Positions 15,766-27,321 of a DNA stretch of 64,000 nucleotides are shown here, in pieces; position 1 is the first letter of the stretch, and each line of letters starts with the position of its first letter. Origin of the DNA: CAVUCH01 sp963697705 (GTDB lineage: Bacteria; Acidobacteriota; Vicinamibacteria; Vicinamibacterales; JAENWD01); NCBI GenBank assembly GCA_963697705.1, contig CAVOPA010000017.1, forward strand, positions 372,001 to 436,000, read 5' to 3'. The position numbers were made by a program, and so were the translations under genes. The notes beneath the pieces were generated by a model. The model did not search any database. It was not told where the DNA came from and saw nothing but the letters and a program-made list of their open reading frames with translations.

Positions 15766-17328
15766 ATGACGAAGAATCTGCGTTGGCGACTCCTGGCGAT
15801 CATCGCGGTGGTGGCGCTTGGCGTCTGGATGATTTACCCGATCGATCAGAAGGTGCGGCTCGGCCTCGATCTGAAGGGCGGCGTGCACCTGGTGCTCCGC
15901 GTGCAGACCGATGAGGCGCTGCGCGTCGAGAGCGAGACGTCGATGGAGCGCATGCGGAGCGAGCTGGTGAAGGCCGGCGCCGCGGGCGTGACCGCGACCG
16001 TGGTCGATCCGACCACCTTCGAGCTGAAGGGCGTGCCCGATGCACAGTCCGCGCTCGTCCGTCAGCTCGGCACCGAAATCGAGCACACCTACAACCGCGA
16101 GTCGGGCGCGGGCGGCACGTACCGCTTCGTCATGAAGCCCAACATCGCCGTGCAGATGCGTGATGACACCGTGATGCAGGCGATCCGCACCATTGAAAAC
16201 CGCGTCAACGAGCTCGGCGTCGCCGAGCCCGTCGTCGCGCGGCAGGGCGGCGTGGATCAGATCCTGGTGCAGCTCCCGGGTGTCACCGACGTCGGCCGCG
16301 CCAAGGAGATCATCCGCTCGACGGCGCTGCTCGAGCTCAAGATGGTGGAGCAGGGTCCGACAACTACCAGGGAGGCGCTCCTCCAGCCGACCAACGGCGT
16401 CGAGCCTCAGGGGCAGGAGGTCGTGTCCGGCATCGGCGACACCGCAGCGCCGGGTGAACGGCCCTCGACGATGTACTACCTGGTGCAGAAGACGCCGGTC
16501 GTCACGGGCCGTGACCTGCGCACCGCGAAGCCGACGCTCGACGAATACAACAAGCCGGCGGTCAGCTTCTCGCTGAAGCAGGACGGGGCGGTGAAGTTCG
16601 GCAACGCGACCAGCGCGAACATCGGTCGTCGCCTTGCGATCATCCTCGACAAGCGCGTGCACTCGGCGCCCGTCATCGAAGGGCGCATCACCGACGAGGG
16701 CCGGATCTCTGGAAGCTTCACCCAGCAGGAGGCGGCCGATCTGTCGCTGACTCTGCGTTCGGGCGCGCTGCCGGCATCGCTGACCTACCTCGAAGAGCGC
16801 ACCGTGGGCCCCAGCCTCGGCCGCGATTCGATCCGCGCCGGCATCGTCGCGTCGCTGGTGGGCCTCGCGCTCGTGGTCGTGTTCATGCTGCTGTTCTACA
16901 AGCTGTCCGGCATCAATGCGATCGTCGCGATGGGGATCAACCTGCTGGTGCTGCTGGCGCTGATGGCGTACTTCGGCGCCACGATGACCCTGCCCGGCAT
17001 CGCCGGCTTCATCCTGACGATTGGCATGGGGGTCGACTCGAACGTGCTGATCTTCGAGCGTATCAAGGAAGAGCTCCTGGCACAGAAGGGCGTCAAGGCG
17101 GCCGTCGCGGCCGGCTTCGACCGCGTGTTCCTGACGATTCTCGACACGCACGTCTCCTCCCTGGTGGCGGCGGCGTTCCTGTTCCAGTTCGGCACAGGTC
17201 CGATCCGCGGGTTTGCGGTGACGCTCAGCATCGGGCTGCTCACCAACGTGTTCACGTCCGTGTTCGTTTCGCGCACGCTCTTCGAAATGGCGCTGGCGCG
17301 CCGGCACGCCGCATCGCTCAGCATCTAG
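15766..17328 (+). CDS. secD: Protein translocase subunit SecD
   Basis: SecD uses the proton gradient to pull exported proteins through SecYEG. The 520-residue protein has a first transmembrane helix at about 7-27 and the D1 motif LGLDLKGGVHLVL. A large periplasmic P1 domain follows (ENRVNELGVAEPVVARQGGV and ILVQLPGV), then a block of five further helices with GMGVDSNVLIFERIKEEL near residues 420-437. Length is in the usual range for a separate SecD. secF follows after 25 bp, and yajC and tgt precede it. Confidence 0.97.
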   Translation: MTKNLRWRLLAIIAVVALGVWMIYPIDQKVRLGLDLKGGVHLVLRVQTDEALRVESETSMERMRSELVKAGAAGVTATVVDPTTFELKGVPDAQSALVRQLGTEIEHTYNRESGAGGTYRFVMKPNIAVQMRDDTVMQAIRTIENRVNELGVAEPVVARQGGVDQILVQLPGVTDVGRAKEIIRSTALLELKMVEQGPTTTREALLQPTNGVEPQGQEVVSGIGDTAAPGERPSTMYYLVQKTPVVTGRDLRTAKPTLDEYNKPAVSFSLKQDGAVKFGNATSANIGRRLAIILDKRVHSAPVIEGRITDEGRISGSFTQQEAADLSLTLRSGALPASLTYLEERTVGPSLGRDSIRAGIVASLVGLALVVVFMLLFYKLSGINAIVAMGINLLVLLALMAYFGATMTLPGIAGFILTIGMGVDSNVLIFERIKEELLAQKGVKAAVAAGFDRVFLTILDTHVSSLVAAAFLFQFGTGPIRGFAVTLSIGLLTNVFTSVFVSRTLFEMALARRHAASLSI

Positions 17329-17353
17329 GGCGGCGCGAAAGGCAACAGACTTC

Positions 17354-18358
17354 ATGCAGATCTTCCACAACGCCAACTACGACTTCATCCGGTGGCGGTG
17401 GCACGCGCTGGTGCTGTCGTCTGTCGTCATCATCGGTGGCCTGGCGCTCGCGCTGGCGCGGAACGGCATGCCCCTCGGCATCGACTTCACGGGCGGGACG
17501 ATCGTCGTCCTGCGGTTCGCGCAGCCGGTCACCGACGCCGCCGTGCGCACGGCCATCGACACGCTGCCCGGCGAGAAGGTCGTGCAGCAGTACGGCGACC
17601 CGTCTCTGCACGAGATCATGGTGCGGTTCCCGCAGACGCAGAACCAGGAGCAGGGCTTCGGGCTCGAGGCCAGCTCCAAGCAGGCGGTCGCGGCAATCGA
17701 GAAGGCGAACATCGGCAAGTTCGACGTCCTCAGCACGGAGGTCGTCGGGCCGGTCGTCGGCAAGGAACTGCAGAGCAAAGGCATCTGGGCGACGATCGCC
17801 TCGATTGTCGGCATCTGCATCTACGTGGCGATCCGCTTCCGACTCATCTTCGCCATCGGGGCGCTGGTCGCGACGTTCCACGACATCTTCGTCGTGCTGG
17901 CGATGCTGTCGTTTTTCGGCTACGAGCTTTCGCTGAACGTCGTCGCCGCCATCCTGACCATCGCCGGCTATTCGGTAAACGACACGATCGTCATCTTCGA
18001 TCGTGTGCGCGAGAACCTCCGGTTGATGCGCCGCGAGCCGCTCGACAAGGTCGTCAACGTGAGCGTGAACCAGACGCTGGGCCGGACGCTGATCACGGCA
18101 GGCACCACCTTTCTCGCGGTGCTGGCGCTGTACGTGTTCGGCGGCGAGGTGTTGAAAGGGTTCGCATTTGCGATGCTCGTCGGCGTCATCACCGGCACCT
18201 ACTCGACCATCTTCATTGCCGCAGCGATCGCGATCATCCTGAGCCGCCGTGAGTTCAGCCGGCGGGCAGCCGCCGCCGCGCCGGCGCGCGGCACGGCGGC
18301 CGGCAGCGCGGCGCCCGAGCAGCCGCGGAAGCCCCGGCGCAACGTGCGCGTGTCCTGA
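17354..18358 (+). CDS. secF: Protein translocase subunit SecF
   Basis: SecF pairs with SecD. The 334-residue sequence has the N-terminal helix, the GIDFTGGTIVVLRF motif, a short periplasmic domain, and the conserved membrane core with YSVNDTIVIFDRVRENLR at about 207-224. The C-terminal 35 residues are Ala/Pro/Arg-rich and outside the conserved region. It ends the tgt-yajC-secD-secF group; uppP starts 67 bp downstream on the same strand and may be read from the same transcript. Confidence 0.97.
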   Translation: MQIFHNANYDFIRWRWHALVLSSVVIIGGLALALARNGMPLGIDFTGGTIVVLRFAQPVTDAAVRTAIDTLPGEKVVQQYGDPSLHEIMVRFPQTQNQEQGFGLEASSKQAVAAIEKANIGKFDVLSTEVVGPVVGKELQSKGIWATIASIVGICIYVAIRFRLIFAIGALVATFHDIFVVLAMLSFFGYELSLNVVAAILTIAGYSVNDTIVIFDRVRENLRLMRREPLDKVVNVSVNQTLGRTLITAGTTFLAVLALYVFGGEVLKGFAFAMLVGVITGTYSTIFIAAAIAIILSRREFSRRAAAAAPARGTAAGSAAPEQPRKPRRNVRVS

Positions 18359-18425
18359 TCACCTGCCGCGAGCGGCAGCCGCGGGCGGCCGCTCGACGCA
18401 CCACTCCGTCTGCGCGTAACACCTT

Positions 18426-19238
18426 GTGATTGTTCTCGAAGCAGTGCTGCTCGGCGTGATCCAGGGACTCACCGAGTTCCTGCCCGTGTCGAGCTCCGCG
18501 CACCTGATCCTCGCCAAAGCATTTTTTGGATGGGATGCCGACCGGTTTGGCCTCTCGTTCGATGTGGCCTGTCACCTCGGGACGCTGCTGGCGGTGCTGG
18601 TCTACTTCCGGCACGACCTCGCCCGCATGGTCGCCGCTGCGCCTCGCGTGCTCTCCCGCGCGCAAGACGCGCCGGCGCGCCTGGCATGGCTCATCGCCGT
18701 CGGCACGATCCCGGTGGTGGTCGTGGGGCTTCTGCTCCGGAACCTCGAGGATCAGCTGCGCACGCCTGCCGTCGTCGGCATCACGCTGGCGCTTGGAGGC
18801 GTGCTCCTGTTGTGGGCCGAGCGGGTCGCACGGCGAACGCGGCAGGCGGAGGATCTCGGGAGCGGTGAGGCATTTGCGCTCGGCTGCGCGCAGTCCGCGG
18901 CGCTCGTGCCCGGCGTGTCGCGCTCCGGTGCGACGCTCACGCTCGCCCTGTTCCTCGGTTTGCGCCGCGACACGGCGGCGCGCTTCTCGTTTCTGCTCGG
19001 CGTGCCGGCCATTGCCGCTGCCGCCGCACACGAAGGGCTGAAGATGGCCCACGAGCCGCTTCCGCCCGGCACGGCCGAACTGTTCATGGTCGGCATCGCG
19101 GTGTCGGCTGTCGTGGGCTACCTCACGATCAAGTACTTCCTGCGGTATCTCGCATCGCACTCCCTGTCGGTGTTCGCCTGGTATCGGCTCGCCCTTGCGG
19201 CTGCGGTCGCCGTGTGGCTGATCGCGGGCCGCAACTGA
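18426..19238 (+). CDS. uppP: Undecaprenyl-diphosphatase
   Basis: UppP (BacA) recycles the lipid carrier undecaprenyl pyrophosphate for cell-wall and O-antigen synthesis and gives some bacitracin tolerance. The 270-residue polytopic protein begins at GTG 18426. It holds both family motifs: GLTEFLPVSSSAHL at about 14-27 and PGVSRSGATLTLAL at about 160-173, with the catalytic Glu and Ser/Arg residues. Length is normal. It is followed closely by a DUF502 gene, and lies in a membrane-biogenesis neighbourhood with secDF upstream. Confidence 0.96.
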   Translation: MIVLEAVLLGVIQGLTEFLPVSSSAHLILAKAFFGWDADRFGLSFDVACHLGTLLAVLVYFRHDLARMVAAAPRVLSRAQDAPARLAWLIAVGTIPVVVVGLLLRNLEDQLRTPAVVGITLALGGVLLLWAERVARRTRQAEDLGSGEAFALGCAQSAALVPGVSRSGATLTLALFLGLRRDTAARFSFLLGVPAIAAAAAHEGLKMAHEPLPPGTAELFMVGIAVSAVVGYLTIKYFLRYLASHSLSVFAWYRLALAAAVAVWLIAGRN

Positions 19239-19246
19239 CCGACGTC

Positions 19247-19909
19247 ATGTGGTCCTGGCTGCGGCGCCGCTTCATCACCGGATTTTTCGTCACCGTGCCG
19301 CTCATCATCAGCGTCGCGGCACTCGTCTGGATCTTCCGCGTCATCGACGGCATCACCGAGCCGCTCGTCTCGCAGTGGGCCGGCCGCGCGGTACCCGGGC
19401 TGGGGATTGCGATGACGGCGCTGCTCGTGCTCTTCGTCGGCGTCGCGGCGACGAACATGGTCGGCAAGCGAATCCTCCAGCGCGCCGAGTACTGGCTGCT
19501 GCACATCCCGCTGTTCAGGACCGTCTACGCCCCGGTGAAGCAACTGGTCGCGGCCTTCTCGCCCGACAACGAGTACGGGTTCAAACGCGTGGTGCTGGTG
19601 CAGGAGCCGGGCCGCGGCTACGTGCTCGGCTTCCTCACGCGCGAGTTCACGCTCGCCCGAGAGGAGGGCTCCGCCGCGCTCGTGGCGGTGTACGTGCCGA
19701 CCAATCACCTGTATCTCGGGGACGTCGTGGTTTACCCGCGGGAGCGGGTGCTGTTTCCCGAGTTGAGCGTGGAAGACGGCGTCCGAATCTTCCTCACTGG
19801 CGGGATGGCCGTGCCACTGCACGTGGTCACGGCCGCGACGCTCGCTGGTGTGCAGCCGGGCGATCGCGCCGGCGCCTCCGAATCCGCGGGGCGCCCACCG
19901 GCCGGCTGA
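19247..19909 (+). CDS. DUF502 family membrane protein
   Basis: The 220-residue product starts best at ATG 19247, eight bases after the uppP stop; an in-frame start at 19214 would overlap uppP. It begins with a basic residue group and a long hydrophobic segment (RRRFITGFFVTVPLIISVAA), then a second membrane helix (LGIAMTALLVLFVGVAATN). The conserved RTVYAPVKQLVAAFS, LVQEPGRGYVLGFLTRE and FLTGGMAVP-like C-terminal (IFLTGGMAVPLHV) features belong to the DUF502 family. Two transmembrane helices and a soluble beta-rich tail are expected. The function is not established for the family. Confidence 0.88.
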   Translation: MWSWLRRRFITGFFVTVPLIISVAALVWIFRVIDGITEPLVSQWAGRAVPGLGIAMTALLVLFVGVAATNMVGKRILQRAEYWLLHIPLFRTVYAPVKQLVAAFSPDNEYGFKRVVLVQEPGRGYVLGFLTREFTLAREEGSAALVAVYVPTNHLYLGDVVVYPRERVLFPELSVEDGVRIFLTGGMAVPLHVVTAATLAGVQPGDRAGASESAGRPPAG

Positions 19910-19967
19910 CCCCCGCAAGTCCCGCCGCCGGACCACCATTCAGCCGTGAGCGTCCGGCCGGTTCGCA

Positions 19968-19973
19968 TATAAT
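19968..19973 (+). promoter_or_regulatory. -10 box upstream of hppA
   Basis: TATAAT at 19968-19973 is a perfect -10 hexamer, placing the start of transcription near 19980. No convincing -35 was seen. It supports a transcript beginning just before the possible hppA starts at 19982 or 20058. Confidence 0.6.
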
Positions 19974-19981
19974 TCGCGGGT

Positions 19982-22588
<2,607 letters not shown>

Positions 22589-22595
22589 CCGGCGG

Positions 22596-22624
22596 TTGAC
22601 TTGCTCGGAGGCGGCCGATACAAT
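22596..22624 (+). promoter_or_regulatory. Sigma70-like promoter for the tonB-exbBD operon
   Basis: TTGACT (22596-22601), a 17-bp spacer and TACAAT (22619-22624) form a near-consensus promoter just after hppA. Predicted start is near 22631, leaving an untranslated leader of about 238 bases before the tonB GTG at 22869. Several GC-rich inverted repeats lie in the leader, but no known riboswitch was recognised. Confidence 0.75.
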
Positions 22625-22868
22625 CGCCCGGCTTTCGGGGCCGGGCCGCCATGCCGAGCGAGACTGATGCGGAGAGTGGCCCGTCAGCGGCGCGGCCGCA
22701 CGCGCGTGAGCCGCTTTTGGATGCGCGGTGTCTAAGCCCTGTAGCCGGCGCGAATCTTGCGAAACGCCGGACGTTCGACGCATTCGTTTGCTGACACGGC
22801 TGAGGGTCGTGTTCTTGTAATCGGCCGCTTGCGGCCAGGTCGTTAGGGTCTGAGGAGGGATAGTCCCC

Positions 22869-23594
22869 GTGCCACGCGATCTGTTCAACGATGTGGTTGA
22901 CCCCCAGATCAGGGTTGGCGGGCAGAAGTGGTACACGGTACCCCTGTCGATCGTGGTCCACACGGTCATCATTGCGGCCATCATCATCATCCCGCTGATG
23001 GCGACCGACATGATGCCCGAGGTGCCGTCGATGATGGCCTTCGTCGCGGCGCCCCCTCCGCCACCGCCCCCGCCACCGCCTCCGCCGCCCCCCGCGGCGG
23101 CCCAGACGCCGGTCAAGCCGCTCGTCCAAGCCAACCCCAACGCGGCCCCGATTGAGGCGCCGAAGGAAATCCGCAAGGAATCCGGCATCGACACAGGGCT
23201 CGACATGGGGGTGGCGGGAGGTGTGGAGGGCGGCGTTCCCGGCGGTGTCGTGGGTGGTGTGGTCGGCGGTCTGCCCGAAGCTCCGCCGCCGCCGCCGCCG
23301 CCCACCGCGCCCGTGCGCGTCGGCGGCAACATCAAGGCGCCGGTGAAGACGAAGGACGTGCGGCCGACCTATCCAGCGATTGCACAGTCCGCACGCGTCC
23401 AGGGGATCGTCATCATCGAGGCCACCATCGGACCCAACGGCAAGGTGGCCGACGCCAAGGTGCTTCGGTCCATTCCGTTGCTCGACAACGCGGCCCTCGA
23501 TGCCGTGCGCCAGTGGGAGTTCACGCCGACGCTGCTCAACGGCGTGCCCGTACCGGTCATCATGACCGTCACCGTTCAGTTCACGCTGCAGTAG
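22869..23594 (+). CDS. tonB: Energy transducer TonB
   Basis: TonB carries proton-motive energy from ExbB/ExbD across the periplasm to outer-membrane receptors. The 241-residue protein starts at GTG 22869 behind GAGGAGGG. A membrane helix (SIVVHTVIIAAIIIIPLMA) at about 26-44 is followed by a run of 14 prolines and a second proline block. Between them is a Gly/Val-rich repeat of about 25 residues. A TonB C-terminal domain ends it (RPTYPAIAQSARVQGIVIIE, WEFTPTLLNGVPVPV). The first gene of an operon with exbB and two exbD, it probably drives uptake of large nutrients. The anti-sigma or receptor partners are not here. Confidence 0.95.
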   Translation: MPRDLFNDVVDPQIRVGGQKWYTVPLSIVVHTVIIAAIIIIPLMATDMMPEVPSMMAFVAAPPPPPPPPPPPPPPAAAQTPVKPLVQANPNAAPIEAPKEIRKESGIDTGLDMGVAGGVEGGVPGGVVGGVVGGLPEAPPPPPPPTAPVRVGGNIKAPVKTKDVRPTYPAIAQSARVQGIVIIEATIGPNGKVADAKVLRSIPLLDNAALDAVRQWEFTPTLLNGVPVPVIMTVTVQFTLQ

Positions 23595-23637
23595 CACGAC
23601 AGGGATCGGTAACTCACTCACTTCGGAGGATAGAACG

Positions 23638-24328
23638 ATGGGCGAAGGCGGTCTGAATCTCATTGAACTCTGGAACCAGATGACATGGGTCGCCAAAGGC
23701 GGTGGCCGGCATCCTGTTCATCATGTCGATGTGGTCGTTTGGCGTCGCCATCGAGCGCATCTATACGTTCGCCCAGGCTCGCAAGCAGTCGAAGCTCTAC
23801 GCGCCGCAGGTCGCCAAGCACCTCAAGGACGGCCGGCTGAAGGACGCGATTGCGCTGTCATCCTCGAAAAACTTCCGCTACAGCCACCTCGCCAAGGTGG
23901 TGCTGGCCGGGCTCCAGGAATTCCAGTTTCAGCAGGATGCGGGCGGCGGCCTGAGCCGCGACGACTTGGTGGACTCGGTGCGCCGGTCAATCCAGCGCGC
24001 CACCGCGTTGACGCAATCAGACCTCAAAAAGGGCGTCAACTCACTCGCGACAATCGGCACGACGGCACCGTTCGTCGGACTGCTCGGCACGGTCGTCGGC
24101 GTCATCAACGCGTTTGTCGGCATCGCGGCGACCGGCTCGGGCGGCATCGGGGCGGTGTCAGCCGGTATCGCGGAAGCGCTCGTTGAAACCGCGCTCGGCC
24201 TGCTCGTCGCCATTCCCGCTGTGTGGTTCTACAATTACCTCACCGGTCGTCTCGACTACTTCAACGTCGAGATGGACAACTCATCGTCGGAGCTCGTCGA
24301 CTACTTCATCAAGAAGACCGCCGCGTAG
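23638..24328 (+). CDS. exbB: MotA/TolQ/ExbB proton channel protein, frameshifted
   Basis: ExbB forms the inner-membrane proton channel with ExbD. The ATG at 23638 has a good GGAGG site and gives the normal N-terminus GEGGLNLIELWNQMTWVAKG. The rest (IGTTAPFVGLLGTVVGVINA, ALVETALGLLVAIPAVW) is one frame away. One extra G at 23701-23702 explains this; without it the gene is exactly 230 codons (229 aa). A GTG at 23702 could start a shorter protein that lacks the first 21 residues and part of helix one. Sequence error is the likelier cause because the pore domain and its partners are intact. Confidence 0.88.
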
Positions 24329-24398
24329 AGCGGACGGAGCCGGGTGGGCGGTTCGCCCCGCCCGGTCACCCCGATTCCAAGGCTGGGAGTAACGCGCC

Positions 24399-24848
24399 AT
24401 GGCAATGCAACTGGGCGGCAAAGGCGGAGTCAAATCGGACATCAATGTCACGCCGCTCGTCGACGTCATGCTGGTTCTGCTCATCATCATGATGATCATC
24501 GCCCCCATGCTGCAGAAGGGCGTTGACGTCAAATTGCCGACTGCCACCAACACGCAGGACAAGCCCGAGACGCAGGAGCAGACCGTCGTCGCCGTCAGCG
24601 CGGACGGTCGCATGCACCTGAACCAGGTGGCGGTCCCCGACCGCGATATGCCGCAGCGCCTCACCGACGTGCTCGAGACCAAGAAAGAAAAGATCGTGTA
24701 CCTGAAGGCGGATCAGGACGCGCAGTACGGCCGCGTGATGGCCGCGTTCGACGCCCTTCGCAAGGCGAAGGTCGAGAACATCGGCCTGATCGCCGAACGG
24801 AAAGCGCAGCAGCACGGCGCAGGCGCACCCACCGGAGGAGGCAAGTAA
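24399..24848 (+). CDS. exbD: Biopolymer transport protein ExbD (first copy)
   Basis: The 149-residue protein has a short cytoplasmic N-terminus with DINVTPLVDVMLVLLIIMMI: a single membrane helix preceded by the conserved Asp of the proton path (LVD). A periplasmic domain follows (KLPTATNTQ, KIVYLKADQDAQYGRVMAAF). It lies 70 bp after exbB, and its stop overlaps the next exbD start by one base (TAATG). Two ExbD paralogues in series, both with the essential Asp, occur in several diderm phyla and may form a heteromeric stator or serve different transducers. Confidence 0.95.
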   Translation: MAMQLGGKGGVKSDINVTPLVDVMLVLLIIMMIIAPMLQKGVDVKLPTATNTQDKPETQEQTVVAVSADGRMHLNQVAVPDRDMPQRLTDVLETKKEKIVYLKADQDAQYGRVMAAFDALRKAKVENIGLIAERKAQQHGAGAPTGGGK

Positions 24849-25324
24849 TGGCCGCCCACGTACACCACGGCGCGGAAACCGTCGTCCGGGGAGAGGCGCC
24901 GAAAGTCAGCGCCGACATGAACGTCACACCGCTCATCGACGTGCTGCTGGTGCTGCTCGTCATCTTCATGGCGGCGCTCCCGCTGACGCAGAAGGGCGTC
25001 GACATCAACCTGCCCGCGGAAACGTCGACTGCGCCTCCCGACCAGTCCGTCAGTCAAATCGTGCTCGAGTTCACCGCCGACCGCCGCATCAGCATCAACA
25101 AGCAGGATGTGACACTCGCCGATCTCGAGAACCGGCTCCGGACCGTGTTCGAACAGCGCAAAGACAAGACGATGTTCATCGCCGGCGCGCCGTCGCTGCG
25201 CTATGGCGAGATCGTCGACGTGATCGACGCCGCCAAGGGTGCCGGCGTCGAGAAGGTCGGGATCGTCACGGAAGGCATGCGCACCGAAGCCCAGGGCGGC
25301 GCGGCGGCACCCCCGGGCAACTAG
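24848..25324 (+). CDS. exbD: Biopolymer transport protein ExbD (second copy)
   Basis: This 158-residue paralogue has the same plan: MNVTPLIDVLLVLLVIFMAA at about 23-42 with the conserved Asp, a single membrane helix and a periplasmic ExbD/TolR domain (KTMFIAGAPSLRYGEIVDVI). Its ATG shares one base with the previous stop codon. It closes the tonB-exbB-exbD-exbD operon and is followed by a hairpin terminator at 25347-25379. Confidence 0.95.
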   Translation: MAAHVHHGAETVVRGEAPKVSADMNVTPLIDVLLVLLVIFMAALPLTQKGVDINLPAETSTAPPDQSVSQIVLEFTADRRISINKQDVTLADLENRLRTVFEQRKDKTMFIAGAPSLRYGEIVDVIDAAKGAGVEKVGIVTEGMRTEAQGGAAAPPGN

Positions 25325-25346
25325 GCCTGGCGAGGGCACGATCCGG

Positions 25347-25379
25347 ACGGCCACTTCGCGGTTCCCGCGGGGTGGCCGT
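25347..25379 (+). terminator. Hairpin after the tonB-exbBD operon
   Basis: ACGGCCAC (25347-25354) pairs with GTGGCCGT (25372-25379), and an inner CGCGG/CCGCG pair extends the stem. The sequence after it is not T-rich, so this may act with Rho or simply protect the 3' end. It starts 23 bp after the exbD stop. Confidence 0.5.
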
Positions 25380-25507
25380 TCGCGTGTACGGCCGCCGCGG
25401 GCCGCGGGCCGCCTCGCGTTGCATCCCACGACCTTCGCTGCTATCGTCGATGCGGGTGCAGCACCACGTTGATCGCCGGCGCTGAACCCACCCGCCGGCC
25501 ACGGCCG

Positions 25508-27172
25508 ATGCCACAGCTCACCATACAGAACGGCCCCCACAGCGGAACTGTGTTCCCGTTCGACAAGCCGGTTGTCGTCGGACGGGGCCGCAGCGTGGAC
25601 GTCAAGATCGACGACGCCAGCGTCTCGAGGAACCACGCGCGTGTCGACAGGCCGGCCGACCATTGGCAGGTGTCGGATCTCGGCAGCGCGAACGGCACGT
25701 TCGTCAACGGTCGTCCGCTGTCGCGGCCGACTGTGCTGCACGACGGCGACCTGGTGGCGTTTGGCGGGGTAATCGCGATGTACCGCGCGCGGGATGGCGC
25801 GAACGCCACGCGTTCAACCTCCGCCGTGCGAATCATCGAATCGACCCAGCACCATCAGCGTGTGGTATCGGCGTTGCCGGCGCAGGACGCCGCCGCCGAT
25901 CCCTTCGCCGGGCTCGATTTCGACGAGGCGCGGCGCGTCTTCACTCGTCGCCTCTCCTTTCTCAACGCGCTCGGCCGCCTGAGCGCGGAGGTCTTCGACC
26001 TGGAACGGCTCCTCGGGTTCGTGCTCGACGAGTTGTTCGCGACGCTGCCGCAGATCGAACGCGCGGTGGTTCTCCTCCAGGACGACACGACGGGCGAACT
26101 GGTGCCCCGCGCCGCCAGGGCGCGCACCGGGCCGCTGCCGGACGTCGAGGTGAGCCGCACGATCGTGCAGGACGCCTACACCCGCCGGGAAGCACTGCTG
26201 CTCGTCGATGCGCAGTCCGATCGCCGCTACGCGGCGGCGGAATCGATCCGCGCGCTCAAGCTGCGTTCGGTGATCTGCGCGCCGATGGTATCGGCCGGGC
26301 AGGCCTTCGGCGTGCTCCTGGTCGAGAACGGTCCCACCTCGGCGCAGCTCACGAGCGCGGACTTGAATCTCGTCGCCGGGATCGCCGGCACCGTTTCGAT
26401 CACGATCGCTTACGCGCGTGTGCACGCCCGGCTCCTCGACCAGCAGCTGATCGAGCGCGACATGATGCTCGCGCGCAAGGTGCAGCAGCGCTTCCTGCCC
26501 GCGCGGCCGCCCGAGACCAGCGGCTACGGCTTCGCCGTGCACTACGAGCCGGCCATGGCGGTCGGCGGCGACTTCTACGATTTCCTGGCGCTCGCCGATG
26601 GCCGCGTCGGGGTGGCAGTCGGCGATGTCTGCGGCAAGGGCGTCGGTGCGGCCTTGTATGCGGCGAAGCTCGGAAGCGAGCTGCGATACGAGTCGGTCGG
26701 ACAGTCCGAGCCGGCGGCCATCCTCGCGCGTGTGAACAACAGTCTGGCCGCGTGGAGCGAGGACGGCATGTTCGTGACGCTGGTTCTGGCGGTCCTCGAG
26801 CCGGGGTCCGGCCGTCTCACCGTGGCGTCGGCCGGCCACCCGTTTCCCATGCTTCGGACGCGCACCGGCGTCGTGTGCGACGTGGACGGCCAGCCCGGGA
26901 CGGCGCTCGGCATTACGCCCGACCTGCGTTTCGAGCAGGGAGAGTACACGCTCGCACCTGGTGAGGTGGTCGTCTTCTACACGGACGGTGTCCACGACGC
27001 CGTCAACGCCGCGCACGACCTGTTCGGCAAGGAGCGGCTGATGCAGGTGCTCGCAGGCGTGCATGCGTCTCCAGGCGACCTGACGAAGGCCGTCATCGCC
27101 GAGGTGCGCACGTTCGCCGGCTCGGAGCCCGCGAGCGACGACATCACGTTGCTGGCAGTGGCCAGGCGCTAG
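25508..27172 (+). CDS. FHA-GAF-PP2C (RsbU/SpoIIE-type) phosphatase
   Basis: The 554-residue regulator has three domains. An N-terminal FHA domain (about 5-95) contains GRGRSVD and SVSRNHARV for phospho-Thr binding. A GAF domain (about 150-310) follows, then a PP2C-type Ser/Thr phosphatase (about 340-554) with GGDFYDF, GDVCGKGVGAAL and FYTDGVHDAVN holding the metal-binding Asp residues. Such proteins usually dephosphorylate an anti-sigma-antagonist in stress signalling. ATG 25508 is favoured over a TTG 13 codons earlier because it begins at the FHA fold (PQLTIQNGPHSG). No anti-sigma factor or STAS gene is adjacent. It is convergent with the TPR lipoprotein gene. Confidence 0.9.
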   Translation: MPQLTIQNGPHSGTVFPFDKPVVVGRGRSVDVKIDDASVSRNHARVDRPADHWQVSDLGSANGTFVNGRPLSRPTVLHDGDLVAFGGVIAMYRARDGANATRSTSAVRIIESTQHHQRVVSALPAQDAAADPFAGLDFDEARRVFTRRLSFLNALGRLSAEVFDLERLLGFVLDELFATLPQIERAVVLLQDDTTGELVPRAARARTGPLPDVEVSRTIVQDAYTRREALLLVDAQSDRRYAAAESIRALKLRSVICAPMVSAGQAFGVLLVENGPTSAQLTSADLNLVAGIAGTVSITIAYARVHARLLDQQLIERDMMLARKVQQRFLPARPPETSGYGFAVHYEPAMAVGGDFYDFLALADGRVGVAVGDVCGKGVGAALYAAKLGSELRYESVGQSEPAAILARVNNSLAAWSEDGMFVTLVLAVLEPGSGRLTVASAGHPFPMLRTRTGVVCDVDGQPGTALGITPDLRFEQGEYTLAPGEVVVFYTDGVHDAVNAAHDLFGKERLMQVLAGVHASPGDLTKAVIAEVRTFAGSEPASDDITLLAVARR

Positions 27173-27237
27173 TTCGATCCGCAGCGCTCGGATCACGTTC
27201 GTCCGCGGCCTGAAGCCGCGCCGGCGGGAGAAATGGC

Positions 27238-27262
27238 AAGGGCCGCCCGGCAGGCGGCCCTT
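27238..27262. terminator. Bidirectional hairpin between convergent genes
   Basis: A perfect 10-bp stem, AAGGGCCGCC (27238-27247) with GGCGGCCCTT (27253-27262) around a five-base loop, sits between the ends of the PP2C gene (27172) and the TPR lipoprotein gene (27322). On the plus strand it is followed by GTCTTC. Confidence 0.7.
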
Positions 27263-27321
27263 GTCTTCGGCTGTGATGATGGCGATTCGGCGCGACCGGC
27301 TGACCGCCAATGAGGACGTGC

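Noticed and set aside
23702..24328. A genuine short ExbB starting at GTG 23702
   Set aside because: The GTG lies inside the expected first helix region without a ribosome site, while ATG 23638 has a strong GGAGG site and the normal N-terminus.
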